Assembly: GCA_036898135.1 (NCBI GenBank)
Contig: CM072511.1
Span: forward strand, 81,735,699-81,799,698
Length of the DNA: 64,000 nt
Direction: 5' to 3'
DNA from: Oncomelania hupensis
Taxonomy: Eukaryota > Mollusca > Gastropoda > Littorinimorpha > Pomatiopsidae
The position numbers were made by a program, and so were the translations under genes. A model generated the notes under the pieces. It was not told the DNA's origin. It worked only from the letters and a program-made list of their open reading frames with translations, and searched no databases. Below, piece by piece: positions 21,350-33,000 of the stretch (within the stretch, counting starts at the first letter, position 1; every line of letters begins with the position of its first letter).

Positions 21350-21655
21350 TCATAATATTTACAAACATTTAGTCTAAACTTCGTGTCCGATGTGCAAAAA
21401 GGTCGCCTGCAACAGCAGTGTTTGGCTTAACTCACGCAACGGTACATGATGGACACGATATTTGCTAGCCGTTGTTGTGAACTAATCCAGTGGGAGTATT
21501 GTGTATAGCTGTGGTAATGAGTGACGCGCAATATAATTGTATGTAATATGTAAGGAGCTCTTTGCTCGACTCGTGAGGTGACGTTATCGCGGAAAGGAAT
21601 GCCTTTTGTAAGCTGCTTACACGCCTATTTGAGAGTATTTCAGAAAATTGACACG
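21350..21655 (+). repeat. repeat G copy 1
   Basis: TAGTCTAAACTTCGTGTC near 21370 and AGCTGCTTACACGCCTATTT near 21611 match 49585 and 49868 at the same spacing (about 240-285 bp). The middle is diverged. Confidence 0.6.
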
Positions 21656-21726
21656 AGCTGAAACAAAGTGGGGTCGAGTGATCAAGGATGTTTTATTGCT
21701 GTGTGACAATAACTTTGCAGCTGTCT

Positions 21727-21962
<236 letters not shown>

Positions 21963-22293
21963 TATTATAGGCAGTCTGAAACCGACCGCTGAACTTTGAA
22001 CTTTAGGCGCCTCTTCTTTGTAGTGTAAACACATCATTGTGCCTACTATACACGCTTTGCTTTCGCAGCGGTGCTAATTTTAGAATCAGCCTTGATGCTA
22101 TTAATGGGACATCAACAAGTGAATCTATTGATTTATATGAAACCGTACTTTTGAAAGGGGTTATTATTTTGTGTGTGTGTCCCTAATCTTATTAATTTGC
22201 TAAGGGCAACACTCGCTGTCAACTTGAAAATGAACTGTTAAGGTAACATGGGCCATCCTGAGGCCCTTTATAGGATAATTACTAGAAACTCGG

Positions 22294-22906
22294 AAGGTAA
22301 AGGTAAAGGTAGTCCCATAGCTTTGTGGCCGTAGGGGAGCGTGATGTTGGAGATCACACTTATCTTGGGCCAGCGTAATGAGGGTGATGCCCATTTCTCT
22401 TCCTCGCTGCTTTACCTTCCCCACCCTTAAGATAGTAGGTACTCAGTCACAGTTGAGTCAAATGGGGGCGCGCGTTGTTATTTGTCGCTTCACGTTTTGC
22501 GGTCACCCCAGTGGCGTAGTTAGGGGGGGGGGGGAGGGAGGGGGTCCAAATTCGAAAGTCCCCCGGGCCCGCACTTGAGTGGGCTCCCAAAGGAGTGTCC
22601 GAAATTTTTTTTACACCAAATATTAAATACTACGCCACATGTACCATGTAATCTTGCTATTCACGTTGTTATAATTATAAGTTAGTGACACTGTTGCAAT
22701 TTGTTTTTATACTTATATATTTAGTACATTATCTCATGTCATGATGTCGAATGTCAAATGCATGGGCCCCAAAGAGGCCAAGCCCCCCGGGCCCCCAAAT
22801 CCCTAGCTACGCCACTGGGTCACCCATCCAAGTGCTAACCGCACTGGACGGTGCTTAACTTGCGACACAGTAGCGAGTGCTCCAACCACTGCGCTATCCG
22901 ACACCC
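22294..22906 (-). mobile_element. SINE-5S copy 1: tRNA-like/5S-rRNA-like chimaeric SINE
   Basis: On the minus strand the head reads GGTGTCGGATAGCGCAGTGG (tRNA A box), then AGTTAAGCACCGTC and GGTTAGCACTTGGATGGGTG followed by ACC, which closely match the internal control region of eukaryotic 5S rRNA genes (box A/intermediate element and box C). The body ends in a (TTTACC)n tail at 22294-22310. It is split by a hAT-type MITE at 22509-22817 in the 5S-like box C. An uninterrupted relative lies at 52905-53312. Confidence 0.8.
22509..22817. mobile_element. hAT-type MITE nested in SINE-5S (309 bp)
   Basis: Ends CAGTGGCGTAGTTAGGG and CCCTAGCTACGCCACTG (one mismatch), flanked by a perfect 8-bp TSD GGTCACCC (22501-22508, 22818-22825), the hAT signature. 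Removing it and one TSD restores continuity with the intact SINE-5S at 52.9 kb, an internal empty-site control. No coding capacity; poly(G/C) runs inside. Confidence 0.93.
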
Positions 22907-22942
22907 CAAAAATCGTTCGTTCGTTTCGTTGAGTAGATTACC

Positions 22943-22977
22943 GTCCCCGGACACAGAAGCGTATAGGGGACTTCCAA
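22943..22977 (-). repeat. conserved GTCCCC...GGGGAC hairpin motif, copy 2
   Basis: The reverse complement reads CCCCTATACGCTTCTGTGTC then CGGGGACGGTAATC; see the copy at 10338. Confidence 0.6.
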
Positions 22978-23169
22978 AAATCGGAAAGAAGGGTCAGTTT
23001 TTATGGGGGAGAATATATATCTGAATCATTTCTTTTCTCGTGATGTAGACTTCAGGTATCTTGAAATCTTAATTGTTAATTAGTTTCCTAGTACTTTTCC
23101 TTGGTTGTCTAGCTCACCATATAATAGCCTTTGAATTAAATAATCTTTGTTTGTACATGTAGTTATAAA

Positions 23170-24112
23170 GAGACAGCGCCATCGAGAACTGGTTCAGAAC
23201 AACACTCGGCGTGCGTCAACGACGCCTATTCTTTCCCAACACTCTTCAACATCTTCCTAGAGCGCATCATGTCAGATGCCCTTGCAGATCACGAAGGCAC
23301 AGTCATCATAGGGAGTAGAGCAATCCCCAAACTCCGTTTCGCGGATGACATTGATAGATTGGTTGGAGAGTAATAAGAACTTGAACAGCTGGTTCAGAGG
23401 CTAGACACCACCTCTAGAACTTATGGAAATGAAATAAGTGCAGAGAAGACCAACATGATGACCAACAAAACCAGTGGCATCACAACGGACATCAAAGCCC
23501 AAGGTCAATCCCTCAACACAGTGCATAGCTTCAAATATTTAGGAGCCATTGTATCAGACAATGCGTCCCGACAGGAAGTCCTCTCCAGGATCGCACAAAC
23601 AACTACTACTCTGACAAGGTTGAAGCTCAATTGGAAAGACAGGACCATCAGTATACACTTCAAGGTAAGGCTGCTGCGCTCCCTTGTCATCTCCATCTTC
23701 CTATACGCTTGCGAAACATGGAGATCTACATCGAAGAATACAAAGCATGGAGATGTGCTACAAAAGACTTCTGGGAATTTCCTATTTTCAGCATATCACC
23801 AAATACAAAGTCCGACAATCCATCACACAAGCCATTACACAACACGATGGCAGGGTCACAGTGGTAAAAAAACAGAAACTCCGATGGAATGGTCACGTCA
23901 TCATAGCATCAGGCCTTGCAAAGACCATCCTGCAAGGCACTGTGCAAGGAGGCAGAAAAATAGGTGGGAGGATAACATTCGAGAATGGACTGGCTTGACA
24001 CTGAGAGAAGCTATGAGGGTTGCTGAAGACAGAGAAAGATATAGTACGCTGGTTAAATGATCATCTGTGGTGCCCAACGACTTTAGAGTTACGGGATAGG
24101 ATAGGATAGGAC
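23170..24112 (+). pseudogene. LINE reverse transcriptase, palm to C-terminus (copy 1)
   Basis: RT copies element RNA into DNA. Visible pieces: PTLFNIFLERIMSDAL (motif B region), RFADDIDRL with intact catalytic FADD (about 23335-23360), ISAEKT, SFKYLGAIVSDN (motif E type), LYACETW, and a C-terminal DNIREWTGLTLREAMRVAED. Dead: two consecutive TAA stops at 23371-23376, and frameshifts around 23725-23770 and 23955. Ends in a (GGATA)n tail at 24093-24112. Same family as 24574, 28483, 29430 and 54312; an RTE/CR1-like LINE, exact clade unresolved. 5'-truncated. Confidence 0.9.
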
Positions 24113-24186
24113 AGATTTTTGAGACTTTGTCTGAGAGTATTCGAGATATTATAAATTACAATTTTAGGGCAAACCGTATGTGAGTA

Positions 24187-24220
24187 TAGGCGTGTGAGTG
24201 CGTGCGTGCATGTGTGTGAG

Positions 24221-24252
<32 letters not shown>
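24187..24252. repeat. (GT)n microsatellite
   Basis: TG-rich run with GC interruptions. Confidence 0.97.
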
Positions 24253-24573
24253 AATAATGGCGTCATACTGTGACTTTTCAGTGTTGAATTGCATGCTGTT
24301 GTGTTTTTTGTTTGTCTGCACACCACGCTGTAATTTCTTGAAAGAAATAATAAAGTTATGTTATCTTATGTTATCTTATCTTATCTTTTCGTCATCATAA
24401 TTCCCATCATCACCACCACCACCGCCCTCACCACAACCAACAACAACAACAATAAAGGTAATTACTGGTACACTAGTGAACTAAGATGATTAAATATCCG
24501 CAGACTTGAATAAATGAAGCTATATAGGAATTAATGAAGTAATAGTACAGTTACCGCTTCCTGAAAGGGACAA

Positions 24574-24955
24574 AGAAGAAGACTTCTGGGCATTTCCTAT
24601 GACCAGCACATCACCAACAACGAAGTCTGCCGGACAATCACGCAAGCCATTGGACAACACGACGACGTGCTCACTGTGGGGAGGAGACGGAGGCTCCGAT
24701 GGTATGGCCACGTCACCAGATCATCAGGCCTTGCAAAGACCATCCTTCAAGGCACGGTGCAAGGAGGCAGAAGAATAGGAAGTCAGATAAAGAGATGGAA
24801 GAAAACTTTCGAGAATGGACTGGCTTGACACTGAGCGAAGCCATGAGGGTTGCTGAGGCCAGAGAAAGATGGAGTACGCTGGTTAAACGATCATTTGTGG
24901 TGCCCCAACGACCTTCGAGTTACCGGATAGGATAGGATAGGATAGGATAGGATAG
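24574..24955 (+). mobile_element. 5'-truncated LINE 3' end (382 bp) with clean TSD
   Basis: Same family as 23170. Encodes LLGISYDQHITNNE and, in fragments, the C-terminal EWTGLTLSEAMRVAE, then a (GGATA)n tail (24924-24955). Perfect 11-bp direct flanks GAAAGGGACAA (24563-24573 and 24956-24966) prove target-primed insertion. A frameshift near 24790 marks decay. Confidence 0.9.
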
Positions 24956-25224
24956 GAAAGGGACAACGAACATCGCAACCCACTTCGATACTTTAAGTGT
25001 CCTCCTCATCTTCATGACAGAGGAAATGAACAGCGCAATCCGTTTCGCAATTTTTAGTACAACAGTAGTCTACAACGGTAGCAGCAGTAGAAGTAACGTC
25101 CTCACCACCATCAACAGCAGCAGCTACAATACTAATTATACAGATGAACGGAGATGATTAATGAGAGGGCTAAGTCCTACCGTCAACACCGTCATTGCGT
25201 GACACTGAGTGACTGACAGGATAC

Positions 25225-25239
25225 AAAGAAAGAGAGAGG

Positions 25240-25314
<75 letters not shown>

Positions 25315-25341
25315 CAGAGAGACAGAGCCAGAGAGAGAGAG

Positions 25342-25404
<63 letters not shown>
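25225..25404. repeat. (GA)n microsatellite with CAGA interruptions
   Basis: About 180 bp, nearly all purine on the + strand. Confidence 0.98.
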
Positions 25405-25477
25405 CACCTGACGGTGACAGCGACCAACCCACGCAAGACAGAATATAATACCTCACTTCAGAGGCAGAAACCAAAAT

Positions 25478-25600
25478 AATAATAATTATTATTATTATTA
25501 TTATTATTATAAATACATAAATAAATAAATAAATTATTTAAGGTAAAATAAAATAAAATTAAATTAAATTACCTTAAAATAAATTAAATATAAAAATAAT
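25478..25600. repeat. (ATT)n and AAAT-rich low-complexity DNA
   Basis: (TTA)n at 25482-25512 followed by AAATA/AAATT words. Confidence 0.95.
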
Positions 25601-25900
25601 AGACACATACAGCGCGCCCGAGACTAGAGGAGGCCGAGACCTCCTTCTCACTGAAGTGAAAGCTAGACGGAGAAACCCACTGCGTAGCTGAGCGCGGCCG
25701 AGTACCTCAGACAAGTGAGAGGCAGAGCGTACACCCGGGCGAATACAGCTGCGCATTGTGATGGAGAAGGCCTCTCCTGCAATAGTCTCAGCTAAGCTGT
25801 GTGAGACAGACCTAAACAGAGGAGCTATACCACAGAGATGACAGTAGGCAATGAGGACAGGCTCCAGTCGTGAGGCAGTAATTATCACAACAGTCCTTTG
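25601..25900. repeat. repeat fragment partly shared with about 60.8 kb
   Basis: CTGCGTAGCTGAG.GCGGCCGAGTACCT at 25679-25708 resembles AGCGTAGCTGAGACACGCCGAGTACCT at 60810-60836. The rest is unassigned. Confidence 0.4.
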
Positions 25901-26021
25901 CCGATAACCTAATAAGGTTATTATGTTAGTCTGAATGCTGATATCGTGCTGGTGTGTTGCTGCGCTGCAACGCTCCAGTTTTGCTTCCCATATGACTGTG
26001 CGTGCTAACTGTTATCTTTGA

Positions 26022-26151
<130 letters not shown>

Positions 26152-26860
26152 ATAGTTAGTAGTATTAGTAGTAGTAGTAGTATTGTAGTTGTAGTATTAA
26201 TTGTAAAAATTAAATAGATGCATAAATAAATAAATTAATCTATTTATTAGTGTGAACGGAGAACAGCTCTCCAAATGTCGCACGATAGATCCCAGCTTAT
26301 ATAATAAGGTTTTCGGTAAAAGTTTAAAAGTTGAAGACTTTAGCTATTGCCATTAATTTATTAAATAATATCATGTACGATAAATAAAATAAAATAAATA
26401 AATAAATAAATAAATAAATAAAATAATTTAACATCGCGAATACATTTCTAGCGCGTGCAAAAAATACCGGTACTGCAGCATAAAAAAAACAAAACAACTA
26501 AAAACAACCTTACAAATCCAATGAGAACTGACAAGGCAGAGCAGGAGTATAATATTAGAGCTCGGCTCCGGTGTATGAATATTGATTTGTTCACCGTGTG
26601 ACTCAATGCTATGAATCAGCCTGGTGCTATCTTCTCACAAACGAACCTTTTATCTGCAGGGTAGTGTTGTTGTGTTTTAAGTATAGGGTAATCAGGCGTG
26701 TAATGGTTAGCTACGGGCTCTAAGTTCGAGCAAATAAACAGTAACAAGCAATACTAATTATGGTTATACTGACTTACTGCCATTGGTAAACAGAAAAAAA
26801 GTAACGCGCCCTTCCAGCCTGAAACTTTTCTTGTAGATCAAGCACCTTACGTTTATTAAG
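26152..26860. other. unassigned, AT-rich
   Basis: Includes (AAAT)n at 26383-26426. No gene or family recognised. Confidence 0.4.
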
Positions 26861-26893
26861 TCATCATCATCATCATTATCATCATCATCATCC

Positions 26894-26957
<64 letters not shown>

Positions 26958-27075
26958 TATCGTTATCATCATCATCGTCATCATCATCATCGTGGTCATC
27001 GTCATTGTCCTCGTCGTCGTCGCCGTCGTCAGCAGCAGCAGCAGCAACAGTTGCAACAGCAGAATCATCATCAGC
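26861..27075. repeat. (ATC)n microsatellite with GTC/GCA interruptions
   Basis: Core of about 30 ATC units, then mixed GTC, CAGCAG units. Confidence 0.98.
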
Positions 27076-27393
27076 AGCAGCATCCTGCTAGTCCACCCAG
27101 CGACATGTAAATGATTAAAAACAGTGAGAAGAGAGAGAAGACGGGCATTTATTTATTTATTTATTTATTCATTAAACCATTCGTAAATGTTTAAAATTCT
27201 CATGATGACTCAAAGGGTGTTGAGAGTTTAAAGGGAGCAAACCGCTACTGTTTTCTTGATTCTGCAAAGAGACTGCTAGCAGAGGTTATCTCCTTATTTT
27301 GGGATAGATCGCTTGCCAAGAAACTAAATTCGGATTGGCAACAAAGACGGTGGTCGGATCGATCGGTCAATCAGTGAGAAAGTTTCGTAGTTA

Positions 27394-27565
27394 TTTATTA
27401 TCATTTCATCATCAAATAAATCATCATCATCATATCATCATCATTAAATATCATCATCATCATCAATCATCATCATCATCATCTTCATCATCGTCGTCGT
27501 CGTCGTCATCGTCATCCTTCTCCTCATTATTATTATCATCGTCGTCATCTTCATCATCATCTTGA
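27394..27565. repeat. imperfect (ATC)n microsatellite
   Basis: ATC units with AAAT and GTC interruptions. Confidence 0.97.
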
Positions 27566-27828
27566 GAGAGCGAGAGAGAGGGTAAATATGGAGGGTGGGA
27601 GAGGGGGGGGGCAGGAATCGTATACAGGTCCCCATCACTGCAACAGACGGCACCAAAACAAAAGTGTTGTGACGTCATGCTCACGTCACCATGACGGCGG
27701 ACACCAAGCGCGTGCTGGTGACGTTGGGCGCCATCTGTCGACCAACTGCTGAATCAAGAAGTTGCGATTTTTTTGTTTTCATGGCTGCTGCAACAAATCT
27801 TTTTTTCGCCCTCTCCTCTTCCACCCCC

Positions 27829-27863
<35 letters not shown>

Positions 27864-28342
27864 TCCTTCCCGCCGCCAAGTGATAATAAATGGTGATTAA
27901 TTATCGGCGTTCACTGCAAGATTTACTAACGAATTTTTATTTTCATTTCCTCAATCAAACAGTCGTCACTGGTAGTCCTATAGGCCTATTGTATTTCTAC
28001 TTGGTATTTTGTATTGTACTCCATAGATGAACACAAAAAAACACCGAAGCTTTGACGGTGAATCACTAGTATAACAAACACAAACATTGTTTACATGTTT
28101 TTGTTATTTGTCGTCGTCGCTGCCGCTGCCACCGCCCCTGTTGTTGATGTTGTTGTTGCTGTTGCTGTTGTTTTGTTTGTTTGTTTGTTGTTGTTGTTCT
28201 TTTTCTTCTTCTGCTGCTGCGACTACAATGAAGAAAATGGTAAAACCGAGAGCGGTCATCACTGGGATTAATTAAAAAATAACACATTAATTATGGATAA
28301 AAATAAAAGAGCTTATATTTTTGAAGACGAAGAAAAAAAATC
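27566..28342. other. unassigned; poly(C) and TTG-rich tracts
   Basis: Poly(C) with few breaks at 27823-27860 and TTG/GTT units at 28138-28198. A TGACGTCA (CRE-like palindrome) stands at 27671-27678, just before an ATG with a short frame; no product is recognised and I do not call a gene. Confidence 0.4.
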
Positions 28343-29289
28343 GCTTAAAAATAACATTAAAATGAAATAAAGTAATATTAAAACTTACAATAAATTCAAA
28401 GCATGAAAGTTTTGTATTTACCGTGCGGATTCGGAATTTATTAATTAACTAATTAGTTAATTTCTTTATTTAAATTTCTATTATATCCTATCCTACCCCT
28501 ACCTCGTTGGTCGTTGGGGAACCACAGATAATCGTTTAACCAGCGTACTCTATCTTTTTCTGTCCTCAGCGACCCTAATGGCTTCGCTCAGTGTCAAGTA
28601 AGTCCATTCTCGAATGTTGTCTTCCCACCTCTTTTTCGGTCTCCCTCTTCTTCTGCCTCCTTGAACAGTGCCTTGCAGGATGGTCTTTGCAAGGCCGCAT
28701 GCTCTGGTGACGTGGTCAAACCATCGGAGTTTCCGTTTCTTCACCACTGTGAGCATGTCATCGTGTTGTCCAATGTCTTGTGAGACGGTCTGTCGGACTT
28801 CGTCGTTGGTGATTGTGCTGAATATAGAAAATGCCCAGAAGTCATCTATAGCACCTCACCTCCACGCTTTGTATTCTTCGTTGTAGATCTGCTGTGAGAG
28901 TCCATGTTTCGCAAGCGCATAGGAAGATGGAAATGACAAGGGAGCGCAGCAGCCTTGCCTTAGAGTGTAGACTGATGGTCCCATCTTTCCAAATGGACTT
29001 CAACCTTGTCAGGGCAGCAGTTGTTTGTGCGATCCTGGAGATGACTTCCTGTCGGGACCAATGGTCTGGCTCCTAAATATTTGAAGCTATGCACTGTGTT
29101 GAGGGATTGGTCTTGGACTTTGATGTCCATGTTGATGCCATTGGTGTTGTTAGTCATCATTTTGGTCTTCTCTGCACTTATTTCCATTTCAAAGGGTCTG
29201 TTGGTGGTGTCACATTTCTATACCAGCTGTTCAAGTTCTTGTTCCTCTCCAGCCAATCCATCAATGTTATCCGCAAAACGGATGTTGGA
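28343..29289. repeat. 947-bp tandem duplication, unit 1
   Basis: Identical but for a handful of changes (e.g. one extra T at about 28813, one fewer A near 28470) to 29290-30236. The copies are head to tail. GCTT stands at 28343, 29290 and 30237, a 4-base microhomology at the junction. The unit contains AT-rich flank plus LINE 3' coding sequence. Confidence 0.97.
28483..29286 (-). pseudogene. LINE reverse transcriptase 3' part (copy 3, in duplication unit 1)
   Basis: On the minus strand: MEISAEKTKMMTNN, LNTVHSFKYLGA, then LTVVKKRKLRWFDHVTRACG and EDNIREWTYLTLSEA, ending in a short (GGATA)n tail at 28483-28492. Frameshifts near 29060 and 28810, and it stops at the duplication boundary, so the palm with FADD is missing here. 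Confidence 0.88.
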
Positions 29290-30236
29290 GCTTAAAAATA
29301 ACATTAAAATGAAATAAAGTAATATTAAAAATTACAATAAAATCAAAGCATGAAAGTTTTGTATTTACCGTGCGGATTCGGAATTTATTAATTAACTAAT
29401 TAGGTAATTTCTTTATTTAAAATTTCTATTATATCCTATCCTACCCCTACCTCGTTGGTCGTTGGGGAACCACAGATAATCGTTTAACCAGCGTACTCTA
29501 TCTTTTTCTGTCCTCAGCGACCCTAATGGCTTCGCTCAGTGTCAAGTAAGTCCATTCTCGAATGTTGTCTTCCCACCTCTTTTTCGGTCTCCCTCTTCTT
29601 CTGCCTCCTTGAACAGTGCCTTGCAGGATGGTCTTTGCAAGGCCGCATGCTCTGGTGACGTGGTCAAACCATCGGAGTTTCCGTTTCTTCACCACTGTGA
29701 GCATGTCATCGTGTTGTCCAATGTCTTGTGAGACGGTCTGTCGGACTTCGTCGTTGGTGATGTGCTGAATATAGAAAATGCCCAGAAGTCATCTATAGCA
29801 CCTCACCTCCACGCTTTGTATTCTTCGTTGTAGATCTGCTGTGAGAGTCCATGTTTCGCAAGCGCATAGGAAGATGGAAATGACAAGGGAGCGCAGCAGC
29901 CTTGCCTTAGAGTGTAGACTGATGGTCCCATCTTTCCAAATGGACTTCAACCTTGTCAGGGCAGCAGTTGTTTGTGCGATCCTGGAGATGACTTCCTGTC
30001 GGGACCAATGGTCTGGCTCCTAAATATTTGAAGCTATGCACTGTGTTGAGGGATTGGTCTTGGACTTTGATGTCCATGTTGATGCCATTGGTGTTGTTAG
30101 TCATCATTTTGGTCTTCTCTGCACTTATTTCCATTTCAAAGGGTCTGTTGGTGGTGTCACATTTCTATACCAGCTGTTCAAGTTCTTGTTCCTCTCCAGC
30201 CAATCCATCAATGTTATCCGCAAAACGGATGTTGGA
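29290..30236. repeat. 947-bp tandem duplication, unit 2
   Basis: See unit 1. Because the LINE continues past 30236 without a break (30237-30420), unit 2 is the one joined to the original upstream sequence and unit 1 ends at an abnormal junction. Confidence 0.97.
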
Positions 30237-30420
30237 GCTTGCTCTAACTACTATGCTGACTGTGCCTTGATGATCTGCAAGGGCATCTGACATGATGCGC
30301 TCTAGGAAGATGTTGAAGAGTGTTGGAGAAAGTTGGCATCCTTGACTCAAGCCGACTGGTGTTCTGAACCAGTTCCCGATGGCGCTATTGCGGAGGACTG
30401 CACTAGTAGCCTTGTCATAC
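29430..30420 (-). pseudogene. LINE reverse transcriptase, palm to C-terminus (copy 4)
   Basis: Minus strand, longer than copy 3: NWFRTPVGLSQGCQLSPTLF (motif B, the SQG element), FLERIMSDALADHQG, then RFADNIDGLAGEE where the catalytic pair reads Asp-Asn instead of Asp-Asp, then the same C-terminal pieces as copy 3. Frameshifts near 30010 and elsewhere. (GGATA)n tail at about 29430-29440. Non-functional by both active-site change and frameshifts. Confidence 0.9.
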
Positions 30421-30940
30421 ATGCTTATTAATTTTATATTATAAAAAACAACGTGTTTATGCCTTTTAATCGCATCACTGTGGAAGGTGAAGAAAAGGGA
30501 TGCTAATGCTGCGCCTATGGGTGAGAGATATAAGTGCATCCATATGATCAAACAGAAAAGGAGAGCTAAAGACCAACACTGAAATTGCTGAAGGGGCATG
30601 AAGCTTTTCAACGGTCAATTGAATTACACAAGGAAAACAATACAAGAACTACCGCCAGTTTTGCGGTATGAGGCCGGGTCCGAGAAAGCATAAAAGACTA
30701 GGAAAAGGTCCCGCAATTATGCACCATCTGTGCTTCAGCAGTGCTTCCAAATCACCAAATCTGTCGCTCTTTTGACATTCTGCTTGCTTTTCAATGTTGC
30801 TAACTGGTGGTGGTGCCGGTGTCACTGTTGATGACTGTGTCGTTGTTGTTGTTGGTGGTGGAGAAAATAAGAACGTAAACAACAGATATTTACCAATTAT
30901 TGTGCTAGGTGGGGTGGAGTTGGGTAATGGGGTAGGGCAT

Positions 30941-30944
<4 letters not shown>
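30421..30944. other. unassigned
   Basis: No feature recognised apart from short GTT/GGT units near 30840-30865. Confidence 0.4.

Positions 30945-31020
<76 letters not shown>
30945..31020. repeat. (GA)n microsatellite
   Basis: About 38 pure units. Confidence 0.99.
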
Positions 31021-31022
<2 letters not shown>

Positions 31023-31104
31023 GGAGAAAGAGGGAGGAAGGTGGGGGAGAAAGAGAAAGAGACATGCAGACAGGCAGACACACAGACAGAAAGAAAAAAA
31101 GAAA

Positions 31105-31170
31105 GAGATTACTCTTATATAGCGCACCTATAAGCTCAGAGAGCTTCTCAAAGCGCTGGCCACTAATATC
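31105..31170 (-). repeat. SINE 3'-end fragment
   Basis: CTTATATAGCGCACCTATAA, GAGAGCTTCTCAAAGCGCTG: the reverse complement carries CAGCGCTTTGAGAAGCTCTC and a GCGCTATATAAG end, the tail type shared with SINE-V/SINE-C. Confidence 0.6.
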
Positions 31171-31368
31171 CAGCAACACACAGACAGACACACAGACAAA
31201 CAGAGACAAAGACTGTCTGGCAGACAGACACAGAGACAGAAACAGAGTCGAAGACAGAGATCTTTTTCTTAAGCCATTCGGGCAATTCCGTATTTTCATT
31301 GTATTTTCATTGTATTTTGATTGAAGTTACAATTACAAACAATACAACCACGCTACAACTACGTACAC

Positions 31369-31382
31369 GATGATGATGATGG

Positions 31383-31458
<76 letters not shown>

Positions 31459-31496
31459 AACGATGATGATGACGACGATGACGACGACGACGAGAA
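31369..31496. repeat. (GAT)n/(GAC)n microsatellite
   Basis: About 28 GAT units then GAC-rich. Confidence 0.98.
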
Positions 31497-31499
31497 CGA

Positions 31500-32920
31500 A
31501 TACGACGAACACATCACGTTAAAAGACTAAGACCATCCCACATTTCAACCTGTTCTCTATTATCTGCACATTCTTCAGACATCCGGATGGCAATCATTTA
31601 CTGCAGCAGTGATGGCGACATTTCGTCGATGAAAGAGCGATCTCTCAAACTGTTGCAGATATGGGGGTCTGCTTTAAGCCTGAGAAAAGTCAACAGTACC
31701 TGGTTCTCAGGCGGCTCTATACGAGTATTAAAGACTTCTTGATTCTACGTCCGATTCCAGCATTGTTAGATTCAGGCAGTAATTAAGATAGAAGTCTCAG
31801 CAGTCTCAGAAACTTGGGGTTGAGTCCTAGGCCTCCGCATCAACCTAGCGCAGTACCTGTGATGTTGACCCACAGGACCATAATTTGACAGCATCAGCCA
31901 CCGCTGTGTGGACTTTTCCCATACTTTGCTCAAGAGCTCTGATCTCTAGCACCACCACCCTGATAATCAGGTGTGATTGCATGGACGCAAGTACAAAGAC
32001 TGAGCTCTACAATTGGCGTCAACATTTCTTGAATACTGTGGGTGTAATTGTGATATTTCTGAAGCGTTCTGTGGTTATATGCGGCATTTCTTCCTAAACA
32101 GGTGTCGAAAATTCTTTGTGAATCAGGTGGGAAAGAATTTCTCAGGGTTTCCAGTCCTGGGAATTGAAGGCTCAGGGGCGATGATTTGTAACTGTAGTTT
32201 CACAGCTCAGTTGAGTTGTTCTTTTTAACGTCTATTCGTTGTGGCCAAGTGATCTAAGGCGGGACTAACTTGCCTTGACCACAGACCAGAAACCAATGGC
32301 GCAGGACAGGTGTGGGATCGATCCAGCATCTGGGCGTTATGTTTCTCAGAATATTATTTACTTTCGACTCGGGCAACGTCTCAGGGGTTTTCTCGGGGTA
32401 CTCCGGTTTGCACCCCCAGCAAAATTAAAACAACAACAACAACACAACTAATATGAGGTAGGTTGGGTTTGGGCGCGCCACAGGGTGCGACTACGCCTTT
32501 CGCCAGGGGAGGCGGCCCAGAATTTTCCAATAAAAAAGGACAATACAGCGTTACAAAAAAAAATCTAATGAATTACAACATTCACTCATACCAGTACGCA
32601 CACACATACATAACTATACAAATATATTCTATATATTTTGAATATAAAAAGTTTCTTAAGTCAGTACTTGAGATAATTTTGGCTATTTTATTCTATGAAT
32701 ACCTTATTGTGTAGTACATTATTAGTAGATTGACAAGATCTTTTTTGCGTCTCCTATACTTCCGAGCACTTCTATACTTTGTTAGCTCAAAAGCTGCTCA
32801 AGTTGCCGACCGAAGCTGGGGATCTTGCAGGATAATTTACAGGATCGTATACAAAGCCCCCAAGGCTCAAAAGCAGGAAATTTATGCCTTTTGTGCGGCG
32901 GCGTCTAACACCCTAAACAT
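31500..32920. other. long stretch without recognised genes
   Basis: No supported feature. The word AAAGAATTTCTCAGGGTT near 32133 recurs near 33857, hinting at an old shared repeat. Confidence 0.35.
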
Positions 32921-32924
32921 CTGA

Positions 32925-33000
32925 GCTATCCTGGACGACCGAACGGTGCGTGGGAGCGAAGTGGGAATGGGCCCTAGTGCTTGCCGGGCGTTTTCATGTA
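32925..33000 (-). repeat. SINE-V middle fragment
   Basis: GGACGACCGAACGG, GGGCCCTAGTGCTTGCCGGG resemble the reverse complement of the SINE-V middle (as at 21140-21200). Confidence 0.45.

Noticed and set aside
27691..27900. Gene start after a CRE-like TGACGTCA
   Set aside because: The frame runs into poly(C) and has no recognised domain or splice context.
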